DNA of 64,000 bases from Nocardioides donggukensis (lineage in GTDB: Bacteria > Actinomycetota > Actinomycetes > Propionibacteriales > Nocardioidaceae): assembly GCF_014842875.1 (NCBI RefSeq), contig NZ_JACYXZ010000001.1, forward strand, positions 806,001 through 870,000, written 5' to 3'. The notes under the pieces are model-generated. The model was not told the origin of the DNA, did no database searches, and saw nothing but the letters and a program-made list of their open reading frames with translations. Position 1 is the first letter of the stretch; each line of letters starts with the position of its first letter. Below are positions 1-8,096 of the stretch, piece by piece. The position numbers and the translations under genes were made by a program.

Positions 1-2
1 CG

Positions 3-665
3 TTCCTCGTGATGCAGGTCGTCTCCGGGACCCCGCCGGTGGCCGTCACCTTCGCGCTGATGGCGGGGTACCTCCCGGTGGCCGTGGTCTCCGGGCGGGC
101 GCGTCGCCGGCAACGGGAGTTCGCCGACGTCTGGCCGGAGGCCGTCGACAACCTCGCCTCCGGGGTCCGGGCGGGGATGTCCCTGCCGGAGGCGCTGGCC
201 GGGCTCGCGACCCGTGGGCCCGAGCCGCTGCGGCCGGCCTTCGCCTCCTTCGCGCTCGACTACCAGGTCACCGGACGGTTCGGCGACTCGCTCGACCGGC
301 TCAAGCAGACCCTGTCCGACCCCGTCGGGGACCGGGTCGTGGAGGGGCTCAGGGTGGCCCGCGAGGTCGGTGGAGGTGAGCTGGGGCGCCTCCTGAGGAA
401 CCTGTCCGGCTACCTGCGCGACGACGCCCGGACCCGCTCGGAGCTGGAGTCGCGCCAGGCCTGGACCGTGAACGGCGCCCGGCTCGCGGTGGCCGCGCCG
501 TGGGTCGTGCTGTTCCTGCTGTCCTTCCAGCCGGAGGTCATCGAGCGGTACTCCTCGACCGCCGGCGTGGTGGTGCTCGCCGGTGGCGCGGCGAGCTGCC
601 TGCTGGCCTACCGGGTGATGGTCCGGATCGGGCGTCTGCCGACGGAACGGCGGATCCTCGCGTGA
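3..665 (+). CDS. tadB: TadB-like pilus assembly membrane protein (5' truncated)
   Basis: Inner-membrane platform protein of a tad (Flp-type IV pilus) system, of the type II secretion F family. The reading frame is open to the left edge of the window, so the N-terminus is missing; an internal GTG at position 9 is probably not the true start. Visible are a T2SSF-type helical cytoplasmic domain (ending in an LGRLLRNLSGYLRDDART stretch) and two C-terminal membrane segments. Its stop overlaps the next start by 4 bp (GTGA), and the TadC- and TadE-type genes that follow support the assignment. The pilus ATPase gene is expected just outside the window. Confidence 0.85.
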   Translation, partial: FLVMQVVSGTPPVAVTFALMAGYLPVAVVSGRARRRQREFADVWPEAVDNLASGVRAGMSLPEALAGLATRGPEPLRPAFASFALDYQVTGRFGDSLDRLKQTLSDPVGDRVVEGLRVAREVGGGELGRLLRNLSGYLRDDARTRSELESRQAWTVNGARLAVAAPWVVLFLLSFQPEVIERYSSTAGVVVLAGGAASCLLAYRVMVRIGRLPTERRILA

Positions 666-1588
666 GCCCGGCGATGTGGGGCGGCCTGCTCGGGGGACTG
701 GCGGCGTCCGGCTGCCTGCTGGTCGTGGTCCGGGTGCGGGCGATCCGACGCCCGGACCTGGCGATCCGGGTGCTGCCCTACCTGCGCGACCTGCCGGTGT
801 CGGGGAGGGGGACCGATCAGCAGCCCGGCGGCGCCGTGCGTGGGGTCTTCGGCCCGGTCCTCCGGTCCGCCGCCGACGGGGTCGAGCGGGTGCTCGGCGG
901 TGCCGCGACGGTGCGGCGTCGCCTCGAGCGGGCCGGCCTGGACCGGACCGTGACCGAGTTCCGCGTCGAGCAGGTGATCTGGGGCCTGGTCGGGTTCGCG
1001 GTGGCGGCGGCGGTCTCCATCCTGGAGAGCCTGGGGGACCCTCGTGGGGCGGTGTCGCTGCTGGTGTTCTGCGCCGCCGCGTTCGTGGCCGGGGTGATGC
1101 TGCGCGACCACCGGCTCGGCGCGGCCGTCCGGTCCCGGGAGCGGCAGGTGCTGGCCGAGTTCCCGGTCGTCGCCGAGCTGCTGGCGCTGGCGGTGGCGGC
1201 CGGGGAGAGCCCGGTCGCGGCCCTGGACCGCGTCGTACGCCGCAGCCGGGGTGCCCTCTCGGTGGACCTCGCCCGGGTCCTGGCCGAGATCCGCACCGGC
1301 CGGCCGGTGGGCCGGGCCTTCGACGGGCTCGCCGCGCGCACCGGCGTACCCCTCGTCGCCCGGTTCGCCGAGGGGATCGCCGTCGCCGTGGAGCGCGGCA
1401 CCCCGCTGGCCGACGTCCTGCACGCCCAGGCCGCCGACGTCCGCGAGGCCGGCCGTCGCGAGGTGATCGAGGCCGGGGCCCGCAAGGAGGTCCTGATGAT
1501 GGTGCCGGTGGTGTTCCTGGTGCTCCCGGTGACCATCGTCTTCGCGTTCTGGCCGGGCGTCATCGGGCTCAACCTGGTCACCCCATAG
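662..1588 (+). CDS. tadC: TadC-like pilus assembly membrane protein
   Basis: Second type II secretion F-domain protein of the tad system, expected to form the inner-membrane platform with TadB. The GTG at 662 overlaps the tadB stop by 4 bp, giving 308 residues, normal for TadC. There is an N-terminal membrane segment, a second in the middle and one or two at the C-terminus; the T2SSF signature region (VVAELLALAVAAGESP and following) lies at about residues 165-270. Upstream in-frame sequence to position 500 is only the shadow of tadB. Translational coupling to tadB is likely. Confidence 0.86.
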   Translation: MSPAMWGGLLGGLAASGCLLVVVRVRAIRRPDLAIRVLPYLRDLPVSGRGTDQQPGGAVRGVFGPVLRSAADGVERVLGGAATVRRRLERAGLDRTVTEFRVEQVIWGLVGFAVAAAVSILESLGDPRGAVSLLVFCAAAFVAGVMLRDHRLGAAVRSRERQVLAEFPVVAELLALAVAAGESPVAALDRVVRRSRGALSVDLARVLAEIRTGRPVGRAFDGLAARTGVPLVARFAEGIAVAVERGTPLADVLHAQAADVREAGRREVIEAGARKEVLMMVPVVFLVLPVTIVFAFWPGVIGLNLVTP

Positions 1589-1597
1589 GGAAGGGAA

Positions 1598-1798
1598 GTG
1601 TTGTCGGACATGAGCTGCACACTGTTGTTGCGGGCGTACGTCGCCCTGGCGGCGCCGCGGCGTGAAGAACGGGGAGACGTGCCCGGCTGGGTGCTGATCA
1701 CCGTGATGACCGCGGGGCTGGTCGGTGCCCTCTGGCAGTTCGCCGGGCCGGAGCTGAAGTCGTTGCTGGCCGATGCCCTGCGCCAGGTCAGCGGGTAG
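1598..1798 (+). CDS. Small pilin-like membrane protein of the tad cluster
   Basis: A 66-residue protein with a charged segment (PRREERGDVPGW) followed by one hydrophobic helix and a short amphipathic tail. Size, layout and position between tadC and the tadE genes match a Flp-type prepilin, but the Glu-Tyr pair of canonical Flp pilins after the cleavage glycine is not visible, so the pilin assignment is inference. The start is uncertain: GTG 1598, TTG 1601 and ATG 1610 all follow a purine-rich AGGGAAGGGAAG stretch. Its 3' end overlaps the next gene. Confidence 0.6.
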   Translation: MLSDMSCTLLLRAYVALAAPRREERGDVPGWVLITVMTAGLVGALWQFAGPELKSLLADALRQVSG

Positions 1799-2177
1799 CC
1801 GCAGACCCGGTGAGCGGGGATCGGCGGTCGTCGACTTCGTGCTGGTGCTGGTGGTCCTGCTGCCGCTGCTGCTCGGGATCCTGCACCTGGCGCTGGTCCT
1901 GCACGTCCGCAACACGCTGACCGCGGCCGCCTCCGACGGGGCCCGGCACGCGGCCACCGCCGACCGCGCGCCGGGTGACGGGGCGGCCCGGACCCGGGAG
2001 CTGATCGCCGGCGCTCTGTCCGAGCGGTTCGCGCAGCGAGTGACCGCGGCGCCGACGGTGATCGACGGGGCGGCGGCGGTGGTGGTGACCGTGCGCGCGG
2101 AGGTGCCGCCGCTCGGTCTGTGGGGCCCGGCGGTGGCGCTGTCGGTGACCGGTCACGCCACCGAGGAGCGGCCGTGA
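1773..2177 (+). CDS. TadE-like pseudopilin
   Basis: A 134-residue TadE-like protein: short basic N-terminus ending in GERGSAVVDF, a 20-residue hydrophobic helix (about 22-45), then the typical LHVRNTLTAAASDGARHAA helix and an extracellular beta-rich remainder. TadE proteins are minor pseudopilins of the tad pilus processed by the prepilin peptidase. The ATG at 1773 overlaps the upstream small gene by 26 bp; no better in-frame start precedes the ERGSAVVDF motif. It ends in a 4-bp overlap with the next tadE-like gene. Confidence 0.8.
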   Translation: MPCARSAGSRRPGERGSAVVDFVLVLVVLLPLLLGILHLALVLHVRNTLTAAASDGARHAATADRAPGDGAARTRELIAGALSERFAQRVTAAPTVIDGAAAVVVTVRAEVPPLGLWGPAVALSVTGHATEERP

Positions 2178-2608
2178 GGCGCGCGGAGCGGGGCAGCGCG
2201 CTGATCGAGGTCACCTGGCTGGCGATCCTGCTGCTGGTCCCGCTGGTCTACGTGCTGATCTCGGTCTTCGACGTGCAGCGCGGCGCGTTCGGCGTCAGCG
2301 CGGCCTCCCGGGCGGCCGGGCGGGCCTACACGCTGGCGGACTCCGACGCCGAGGGGCGCCGGCAGGCACACGCCGCGGCGGCGACCGCGCTCGCGGACCA
2401 GGGCATCCCCGCGGACCGGTTCACCCTCGACATCGGGTGCCGCCCGGTGCCGGGGGACTGCCTGAGCCCGGGCTCGGTCGTGACCGTGGTCGTCCGCAGC
2501 CGGGTCGACCTGCCGCTGGTGCCGGCCGCGCTGGGCGGCGGCGCGCCGAGCTTCCGGCTCGAGTCCGTGCACCGGGTGCCCGTGGGTCGCTACGTGGAGT
2601 CCCGGTGA
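2174..2608 (+). CDS. Second TadE-like pseudopilin
   Basis: A 144-residue protein beginning MRRAERGSALIEVTWL, which has the TadE/TadG N-terminal pattern (basic stretch, G, hydrophobic helix with E at about position 5 of the mature part). The rest is a small extracellular domain with a CxxxxxxC pair (GCRPVPGDC). The GTG at 2174 sits in a GTGA overlap with the upstream stop and the 3' end overlaps the next gene in the same way, so the tad genes are tightly coupled. Assigned as a minor pilin; exact role unknown. Confidence 0.75.
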   Translation: MRRAERGSALIEVTWLAILLLVPLVYVLISVFDVQRGAFGVSAASRAAGRAYTLADSDAEGRRQAHAAAATALADQGIPADRFTLDIGCRPVPGDCLSPGSVVTVVVRSRVDLPLVPAALGGGAPSFRLESVHRVPVGRYVESR

Positions 2609-3060
2609 GAGGGGGCCTGCGGGGACGGCGGCCCGGTGAGGCCGGCCAGGTAACGCTCCTGGTCGTCGGCTTCGCGGTGCTGCTGCTGATGGCGGTCGGC
2701 GTCACCGTCGACGCGTCCGCGGCGTACCTCCAGCGCCAGGGCCTGGCCACCCTCGCCGACGGCGCCGCACTCGCCGGCGCCGACAACGTGGAGGGCGCGG
2801 CGGTCTACCGGGCCGGGCTGGGGGACGGCCGGGCGCCGCTGGACGCCGACGCGATCCACGACGCCGTGGTCGGCCACCTGCGCGAGCTCGGCGCGTACGA
2901 CGAGTTCCCCGGCCTCGCCCTGGAGGTCACCGTCGCCGACGAGGCGGTGCTGGTGCGCCTGGTGGCGCCGCTGGACCTGCCGATCAGCGTGGCCGGGCTC
3001 ACCGACGCCCGGGTCGCGGCCCGGGGATCCGCGGTGGTGCGGATCGAGGCCGGCCCCTGA
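2605..3060 (+). CDS. TadG-like pilus assembly protein
   Basis: A 151-residue protein with a short basic leader, one membrane helix (about residues 16-38) and the helix VDASAAYLQRQGLATLADGAALAGA, typical of the N-terminal putative Flp pilus-assembly TadE/G-like domain. It lacks the large von Willebrand domain of proteobacterial TadG, as do the short actinobacterial versions. The GTG at 2605 overlaps the preceding stop by 4 bp. It is the last gene of the tad operon; a perfect hairpin follows. Confidence 0.75.
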   Translation: MRGGLRGRRPGEAGQVTLLVVGFAVLLLMAVGVTVDASAAYLQRQGLATLADGAALAGADNVEGAAVYRAGLGDGRAPLDADAIHDAVVGHLRELGAYDEFPGLALEVTVADEAVLVRLVAPLDLPISVAGLTDARVAARGSAVVRIEAGP

Positions 3061-3079
3061 CCGCCGGTGAACGGTCAGG

Positions 3080-3127
3080 CTCTACGTTCTGCAGGTTCCG
3101 AGCCCTGGAAGCCTGCAGAACGTAGAG
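3080..3127 (+). terminator. Hairpin after the tad operon
   Basis: A perfect 16-bp inverted repeat (left arm 3080-3095, right arm 3112-3127, 16-nt loop), 20 nt after the last tad stop codon. There is no T-tract, which is common for actinobacterial terminators; it could also stabilise the mRNA end. Confidence 0.6.
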
Positions 3128-3265
3128 AGGAACCCGGGCCCCGATCGGCGAGGCGGAGGTGGTCTGCACCGGTGCCCCCGGATCCCGGAAAGCGCCGGTG
3201 CCCCCGCGCGGCCCGACCTACCGTCGAGGTCGATCACGATTCCCGTGGGGGGAAGGAACAGCACC

Positions 3266-3724
3266 ATGCGACTCCCGGTACGACTCCTCGTCACCGTCGC
3301 CAGCACGCTCCTCGTGCTGGTCGCCGGGCTCGGCCAGCCGGCGACCGCCGGCAAGGTGGCCCGCTACGCCGACGACGCCCGGGCGAGCACCAACGTCGAG
3401 CGCAAGGACCGGGACCTGCGCCGGGTGCGCGAGGGCGCCTGCCTCCAGCGCTTCGCGAAGCGCCAGGCCGTCCGGATGGCCGACCAGGAGCGGATGTTCC
3501 ACCAGAACCTCGACCGGGTCGTCAAGCGCTGCGGGCTCCGGATGGCCGGGGAGAACGTCGCCTACGGCTACTCCAGCGGCCGGGCGGTCGTCAACGCCTG
3601 GATGGGCTCCACCGACCACCGCAAGAACATCCTCAAGAAGGGCTACCGCAGGGTCGGGCTCGCCGCTCGCCGCGGCGACAACGGCCTCTGGTACGTCGCC
3701 CAGGTCTTCGGCCGCAATCGCTGA
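3266..3724 (+). CDS. Secreted CAP-domain (SCP/PR1-like) protein
   Basis: 152 residues: a Sec signal peptide (about 1-29, cleavage near PATAG-K) and a small CAP domain. The expected CAP motifs are present: His79 (MFHQNL), GENVAYGY with Glu96, and DHRKNIL with His118. Family members (YkwD-like in bacteria) are extracellular with a conserved His/Glu cavity; bacterial substrates are largely unknown. ATG 3266 is preferred because a GGGGGAAGGA ribosome-binding site lies 9-18 nt upstream; an in-frame GTG at 3245 would place charged residues before the signal peptide. Monocistronic. Confidence 0.85.
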   Translation: MRLPVRLLVTVASTLLVLVAGLGQPATAGKVARYADDARASTNVERKDRDLRRVREGACLQRFAKRQAVRMADQERMFHQNLDRVVKRCGLRMAGENVAYGYSSGRAVVNAWMGSTDHRKNILKKGYRRVGLAARRGDNGLWYVAQVFGRNR

Positions 3725-3746
3725 CCCCGGGACCCTCCCCGGACCG

Positions 3747-3776
3747 TTGACACCCCTTCGGCGCTGTTGGTAGACA
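3747..3776 (+). promoter_or_regulatory. Strong sigma70-type promoter for the flavohemoglobin cluster
   Basis: Perfect -35 TTGACA (3747-3752), 18-bp spacer, -10 TAGACA (3771-3776). This predicts a roughly 100-nt leader before the first flavohemoglobin gene. The leader holds a small GCGCT-CGT-AGCGC hairpin (3784-3796) and a C-run (3800-3804) that could pair with the GGGAGGG ribosome-binding site at 3810-3816. Confidence 0.6.
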
Positions 3777-3824
3777 GAGGTCCGCGCTCGTAGCGCAATC
3801 CCCCATTTCGGGAGGGTGTGGGCA

Positions 3825-3893
3825 ATGCGGATCTCGGTGGATATGTCGCTTCGGCCCGGGTCGGCCGACGGATCTGGTTCCGATGGACCCTGA
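3825..3893 (+). CDS. Possible 22-codon leader peptide overlapping the flavohemoglobin start
   Basis: The best Shine-Dalgarno sequence in this leader, GGGAGGG at 3810-3816, sits 8 nt before ATG 3825, not before the flavohemoglobin ATG at 3883. The ATG opens a 22-codon frame (begins MRISVDMSLRP) whose TGA at 3891-3893 lies 11 nt inside the downstream gene in another frame. This could be a leader peptide that couples or attenuates flavohemoglobin translation. It may be chance, as no residue bias is obvious. Confidence 0.35.
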   Translation: MRISVDMSLRPGSADGSGSDGP

Positions 3894-5040
3894 GGCACTG
3901 AAGGCCAGCTGGGCGGAGGTCGCCCGCTCCGGCGACGAGGTGCCGCTGTTCTTCTACTCGCACCTGTTCCTGGCCCAGCCACAGCTGCGGTCGATGTTCC
4001 CGATCGCGATGGACGGCCAGCGGGACCGGTTCGTGGTCGCGCTCGGCCGGATCGTCTCCAACGTCGACGCGATCGACGAGGTGGTCGGCTACATCGAGCA
4101 GCTCGGCCGGGACCACCGGCGCTTCGCGGTGGTCGCCGAGCACTACTCGGTCGTCGGCGCCTCGCTGCTGACCACGCTGCGCTACTTCCTGGGCTCGGCG
4201 TGGACCGAGGAGCTCGCGGCCGACTGGGCGGAGGCCTACGGGCTGGTCGCCAAGGTGATGGTCCAGGCGGCCGAGGAGTCCGAGGCCACCACGCCGGCCT
4301 GGTGGGACGCCGAGGTGCTCAAGGTGGAGCGCCGGACGCTCGACGTCACCGTGCTGACGCTGCGCCCGCACGAGCGGCTCGACTTCGCGCCCGGGCAGTC
4401 GATGGCGATGGAGATCCCGCAGCGGCCACGCCTGTGGCGCTACTTCAGCCCGGCGAACGCCCCCCGGCAGGACGGGACGCTGGAGCTCCACGTGCAGCCG
4501 GTCGACGGCGGGCTGGTCAGCTCGGCGGTGGTCCGCACGCTCGCCGCGGGGGAGACGGTCCGCCTCGGCGCGCCGGTCGGCCACCAGCTGACCGTCGACC
4601 CGGCCACGGCCCCGCCGCTGCTCATGGTCGCCGGGGGCACCGGACTGGCGCCGCTGCTGGCCGTCTTCGAACAGCTCGACGAGGCCCGCTCCGGGACCGG
4701 CCCGGCCCCGGACGTGCACCTCTTCCACGGGGCCCGGATGCCCTGGAACCTCTACGAGCACGGCCGCCTGCGGGAGCTGGCGGCCACCCGCCCGTGGTTC
4801 GAGTACACCGGTGTGGTCTCCGACGACCCGTCCTACCCCGGACCGCGGGGCATGGTCGGCACCCCGGCCGCCGCGGCCGGTCCCGGCCGGGTCGCCCTGG
4901 TCTGCGGGTCGCCCGAGATGGTCCGACACAGCGTGAGCGAGCTCCTGTCCGCCGGCGTGGACCGTGGCGACATCCACTGCGAGCAGTTCACCGCGCTCGA
5001 CTCCTCTGCCGCCTCGTCCGATTCAGGAGATGCCCCGTGA
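3883..5040 (+). CDS. Flavohemoglobin-like globin/FAD-NAD reductase (divergent copy)
   Basis: 385 residues: globin domain (1-135) with B10 Tyr25, CD1 Phe39, E7-position Gln46 and proximal His78 (LGRDHRRF), then a ferredoxin-reductase-type FAD domain and an NAD domain with GGTGLAP (251-257). The flavin-binding RxYS motif is altered to RYFS (186-189), so it differs from canonical NO dioxygenases and may be a type II flavohemoglobin with another substrate (inference). No ribosome-binding site precedes ATG 3883; translation may depend on the upstream mini-frame. Its stop overlaps the DivIVA-like gene by 4 bp. Confidence 0.85.
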   Translation: MDPEALKASWAEVARSGDEVPLFFYSHLFLAQPQLRSMFPIAMDGQRDRFVVALGRIVSNVDAIDEVVGYIEQLGRDHRRFAVVAEHYSVVGASLLTTLRYFLGSAWTEELAADWAEAYGLVAKVMVQAAEESEATTPAWWDAEVLKVERRTLDVTVLTLRPHERLDFAPGQSMAMEIPQRPRLWRYFSPANAPRQDGTLELHVQPVDGGLVSSAVVRTLAAGETVRLGAPVGHQLTVDPATAPPLLMVAGGTGLAPLLAVFEQLDEARSGTGPAPDVHLFHGARMPWNLYEHGRLRELAATRPWFEYTGVVSDDPSYPGPRGMVGTPAAAAGPGRVALVCGSPEMVRHSVSELLSAGVDRGDIHCEQFTALDSSAASSDSGDAP

Positions 5041-5654
5041 GTGCCACCCCGTCCCAGCCCGCCGCGCAGAGCGCACAGCAGATCCGGCACCGCTCGTTCC
5101 CGACCCGGCTCCGCGGCCTGGACGCGGAGGAGGTCTACGCCTACCTCGACCGGCTCGCCGACCAGGTCGGCCGCACCGAGCGCGAGCTCCAGCAGCTCCG
5201 GGAGCGCAGCGCGGACCCGGACGCCGGCGTCAGCGATCGCGCCGTGGTGCTCTTCAGCCAGGCCCAGCAGGTCGCCGACAGCCTGATCGCCGAGGCCGTG
5301 CAGAGCGCCCGGGACCTGATGATGAGCGCCCGCGGCCAGCAGCGTGAGATCCTGGCCGAGGCCCGGCAGGCCGCCGAGGAGGTCACCGGCAGCGCCGGCG
5401 GACGCGAGGACCCCCTCGGCGGGACCCGGCACACCGGCTACGACCGGCCGGTGCCCGAGGTGGAGTACGTCCGCACCTACACCCAGATCGCGCAGATGCA
5501 GCTGCGGGCCGTGCTCGACGCGCTCGGTGAGCAGGTCGACCGGCTCGGCGAGCTGCCGGCCCTGGACGCGGAGCAGGAGGGCACACCGACCGGTGACGCC
5601 ATCCTGGCCTCGCACTCCACCGCTTCGGGCGGCAACGTCCCCCGCCCACGCTGA
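5037..5654 (+). CDS. DivIVA-domain coiled-coil protein
   Basis: A 205-residue cytoplasmic protein. Residues about 20-60 match the DivIVA N-terminal region (RHRSFPTRLRGLDAEEVYAYLDRLADQV) and are followed by a coiled coil (60-125), a variable linker and a second helical segment near the C-terminus. DivIVA proteins bind negatively curved membrane and recruit partners to poles or septa. GTG 5037 is in a GTGA overlap with the upstream flavohemoglobin stop, so the two are translationally coupled; a second flavohemoglobin follows 34 nt downstream. It is much shorter than the essential Wag31/DivIVA, so it is probably a paralogue with a dedicated role. Confidence 0.8.
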   Translation: MSATPSQPAAQSAQQIRHRSFPTRLRGLDAEEVYAYLDRLADQVGRTERELQQLRERSADPDAGVSDRAVVLFSQAQQVADSLIAEAVQSARDLMMSARGQQREILAEARQAAEEVTGSAGGREDPLGGTRHTGYDRPVPEVEYVRTYTQIAQMQLRAVLDALGEQVDRLGELPALDAEQEGTPTGDAILASHSTASGGNVPRPR

Positions 5655-5688
5655 CTGTCCGGGGGGACGACCGAAAGGAAGACTCGGC

Positions 5689-6912
5689 ATGCTGTCCCAG
5701 ACCTCGCACGAGATCGTGGAGGCGACCCTGCCCGTCGTCGGTGAGAACGTCGCCGAGATCGCGCAGCGCTTCTACGCCCACCTGTTCGCCGAGCACCCCC
5801 AGCTGCTCGACGGCGTCTTCAACCGCGGCAACCAGGCCGACGGCAGCCAGCAGCAGGCCCTGGCCGGGTCGGTCGCCGCCTTCGCCGACGCCCTGGTCAA
5901 CCGCCCCGACCGGCTGCCCGACCACCTGCTGTCCCGGGTGGCGCACAAGCACGCCTCGCTCGGCGTGACCCCCGACCAGTACCTCGTCGTCCACGACCAC
6001 CTGATGTGGGCCGTCGGCGACGTGCTCGGGGAGGCCGTCACCCACGAGGTGGCCGCCGCGTGGAGCGAGGTGTACTGGCTGATGGCCAACATGCTGATCA
6101 ACAAGGAGCGCGGCCTCTACGAGGCGGTCGACCTGGCCCCGGACACGATCTGGAGCACCTGGCGGGTGTGCGAGCGGATCCCGGAGACCGACGACGTGGT
6201 GACCCTGGTCGTCGAGCCGGTGGGCGACGAGAAGTTCATGGCCTCCCTGCCCGGTCAGTACGTCACGGTGCGGGCCTCGATGCCCGACGGCGTACGCCAG
6301 CCGCGGCAGTACAGCCTGACCCGGGCGGACGACGGTCGGCAGCGCCGGTTCTGCGTCAAGCGGCTGCACGGCCACGACGCCGAGGGCCGCCCCGACGGCG
6401 AGATGTCGAACCTGCTGCACGACCGGGTCGCGGTCGGCGACGAGCTCGAGCTGTCCGCGCCGTTCGGCGACGTCGTGCTGGAGTACACCGACCGTCCGGT
6501 GGTCTTCGCGACCGCCGGCATCGGCGTCGCCCCGATGGCCGGCATGCTCTCGCACCTGGCGCAGGGGCGGGCCCGCCGGAAGGTGCGCTTCTGGCACGCC
6601 GACGACTCGGTCGCCACCTTCCCGCTCCGGGAGCAGGTGATCGCGGACCTCGCCGAGCTGCCCGACGCCACCCTGACCACGTGGTACCTCGACCCCCCGG
6701 TGGGGGGCTCGGGTGAGGGTGCGGGCGAGACCCACACCGGCTACCTCGACGTGGGGGAGGTGGACCTCCCCGCCGACGCGGAGTACTACCTCTGCGGGCC
6801 CCTGGCGTTCCTCAAGCTGGTGCGCGCCGACCTCGTCGAGCGCGGCGTACCACCCCGCGACATCCAGTACGAGGTCTTCGGCCCGGACCTCTGGCTGGCC
6901 GACTACCAGTAG
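5689..6912 (+). CDS. hmp: Flavohemoprotein, nitric oxide dioxygenase (Hmp)
   Basis: 407 residues with the canonical three-domain layout: globin (1-140; B10 Tyr29, CD1 Phe44, proximal His88 in AHKHAS), FAD domain with RQYSLT, and NAD domain with GIGVAP and CGPLAF near the C-terminus. The family oxidises NO to nitrate with O2 and NAD(P)H. ATG 5689 follows AAAGGAAG at 5674-5681. It is the third gene of the flavohemoglobin/DivIVA cluster and is the canonical copy, unlike the divergent one upstream. The reductase domain carries a glycine-rich insertion ([14 protein letters not shown]) before the NAD-domain C-terminus. Confidence 0.92.
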   Translation: MLSQTSHEIVEATLPVVGENVAEIAQRFYAHLFAEHPQLLDGVFNRGNQADGSQQQALAGSVAAFADALVNRPDRLPDHLLSRVAHKHASLGVTPDQYLVVHDHLMWAVGDVLGEAVTHEVAAAWSEVYWLMANMLINKERGLYEAVDLAPDTIWSTWRVCERIPETDDVVTLVVEPVGDEKFMASLPGQYVTVRASMPDGVRQPRQYSLTRADDGRQRRFCVKRLHGHDAEGRPDGEMSNLLHDRVAVGDELELSAPFGDVVLEYTDRPVVFATAGIGVAPMAGMLSHLAQGRARRKVRFWHADDSVATFPLREQVIADLAELPDATLTTWYLDPPVGGSGEGAGETHTGYLDVGEVDLPADAEYYLCGPLAFLKLVRADLVERGVPPRDIQYEVFGPDLWLADYQ

Positions 6913-6962
6913 CGGGCGCCGGGGCGCTCCGGCCGGGCCGCCGCCGGGCCGGCGCCGTGCCG

Positions 6963-6968
6963 TACCGT
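6963..6968 (+). promoter_or_regulatory. -10 box of leaderless prfB
   Basis: TACCGT lies 8 nt before the GTG at 6977, fitting a leaderless transcript starting at or near the GTG. No Shine-Dalgarno sequence is present. Confidence 0.5.
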
Positions 6969-6976
6969 TGCTCCTT

Positions 6977-8092
6977 GTGGCAGGCACAGACTTCGACAGC
7001 GAGATCAAGCAGCTCCAGGCGACCATGCGCACGATCGAGCAGGTGCTCGACGTGGACGCGATGCGCCGAGAGATCGACGACCTCGGACAGCAGGTCGCGG
7101 CCCCGGACCTCTGGGACGACCAGGACAACGCGACCCGGGTCACCGGCCGGCTCTCCACGCTCCAGGGCGAGCTGGACCGGTTCACCAACCTCGCCGAGCG
7201 GGTCGAGGACCTCGGTGTGCTGGTCGAGCTCGGCCAGGAGGAGGACGACCCCGACTCGATGGCGGAGGCCGAGAGCGAGCTGGTGAAGATCCGCAAGGCG
7301 GTCCAGCTGCTCGAGGTCCGCACGCTGCTCTCCGGGGAGTACGACGTCCGCGAGGCACTGGTCACGATCCGCTCCGGCGCCGGCGGCGTCGACGCGGCCG
7401 ACTTCGCCCTGTCCCTGATGCGGATGTACACCCGCTGGGCCGAGCGCAACAAGTACCGGGTCGAGGTCTTCGACACCTCCTACGCCGAGGAGGCCGGCAT
7501 CAAGTCGGCCACTTTCGCGGTGCACGCGCCGTACGCCTACGGCACCCTGAGCGTCGAGGCCGGCACCCACCGGCTGGTGCGGATCAGCCCGTTCGACAAC
7601 CAGGGCCGACGGCAGACCAGCTTCGCCGCCGTCGAGGTGGTGCCGGTGCTCGAGCAGACCGACGAGATCGAGGTGCCCGACGAGGACGTCCGCGTCGACG
7701 TCTACCGCTCGGGGGGCCCGGGCGGCCAGTCGGTGAACACCACCGACTCCGCGGTCCGGCTCACCCACATCCCGACCGGGGTCGTGGTCAGCTGCCAGAA
7801 CGAGAAGAGCCAGCTGCAGAACAAGGCCAGCGCGATGGTGGTGCTGAAGGCCAAGCTGCTCGCGCTGAAGAAGGCCGAGGAGGCCGCCCACCTCAAGGAC
7901 CTGAAGGGCGACGTCGCCGCCAGCTGGGGCGACCAGATGCGCAACTACGTGCTGAACCCCTACCAGATCGTCAAGGACCTGCGGACCGGTTACGAGGTCG
8001 GCAACCCGCAGGCCGTCTTCGACGGCGAGATCGACGGCTTCCTCGAGGCCGGGATCCGCTGGCGGCGCGGCGCGGACGCCGTCGAGGCCTGA
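6977..8092 (+). CDS. prfB: Peptide chain release factor 2
   Basis: 371 residues. Recognises UGA/UAA stop codons and triggers peptide release on the ribosome. Diagnostic motifs are the RF2 tripeptide SPF (204-206) and the catalytic GGQ loop (249-251, [10 protein letters not shown]). No in-frame TGA or CTTTGA slippery site occurs near codon 25, so the programmed +1 frameshift of many bacterial prfB genes is absent. GTG 6977 gives [13 protein letters not shown], typical of actinobacterial RF2; the frame further upstream is only open by chance. Confidence 0.97.
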   Translation: MAGTDFDSEIKQLQATMRTIEQVLDVDAMRREIDDLGQQVAAPDLWDDQDNATRVTGRLSTLQGELDRFTNLAERVEDLGVLVELGQEEDDPDSMAEAESELVKIRKAVQLLEVRTLLSGEYDVREALVTIRSGAGGVDAADFALSLMRMYTRWAERNKYRVEVFDTSYAEEAGIKSATFAVHAPYAYGTLSVEAGTHRLVRISPFDNQGRRQTSFAAVEVVPVLEQTDEIEVPDEDVRVDVYRSGGPGGQSVNTTDSAVRLTHIPTGVVVSCQNEKSQLQNKASAMVVLKAKLLALKKAEEAAHLKDLKGDVAASWGDQMRNYVLNPYQIVKDLRTGYEVGNPQAVFDGEIDGFLEAGIRWRRGADAVEA

Positions 8093-8096
8093 GCGC

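Noticed and set aside
608..2214. Long minus-strand frames opposite the tad genes
   Set aside because: Low-complexity Arg/Pro/Gly translations typical of GC-rich shadow frames; the plus strand carries a coherent operon.
6977..7060. Programmed +1 frameshift in prfB
   Set aside because: No in-frame TGA or slippery CTT-TGA is present; the coding frame is continuous.
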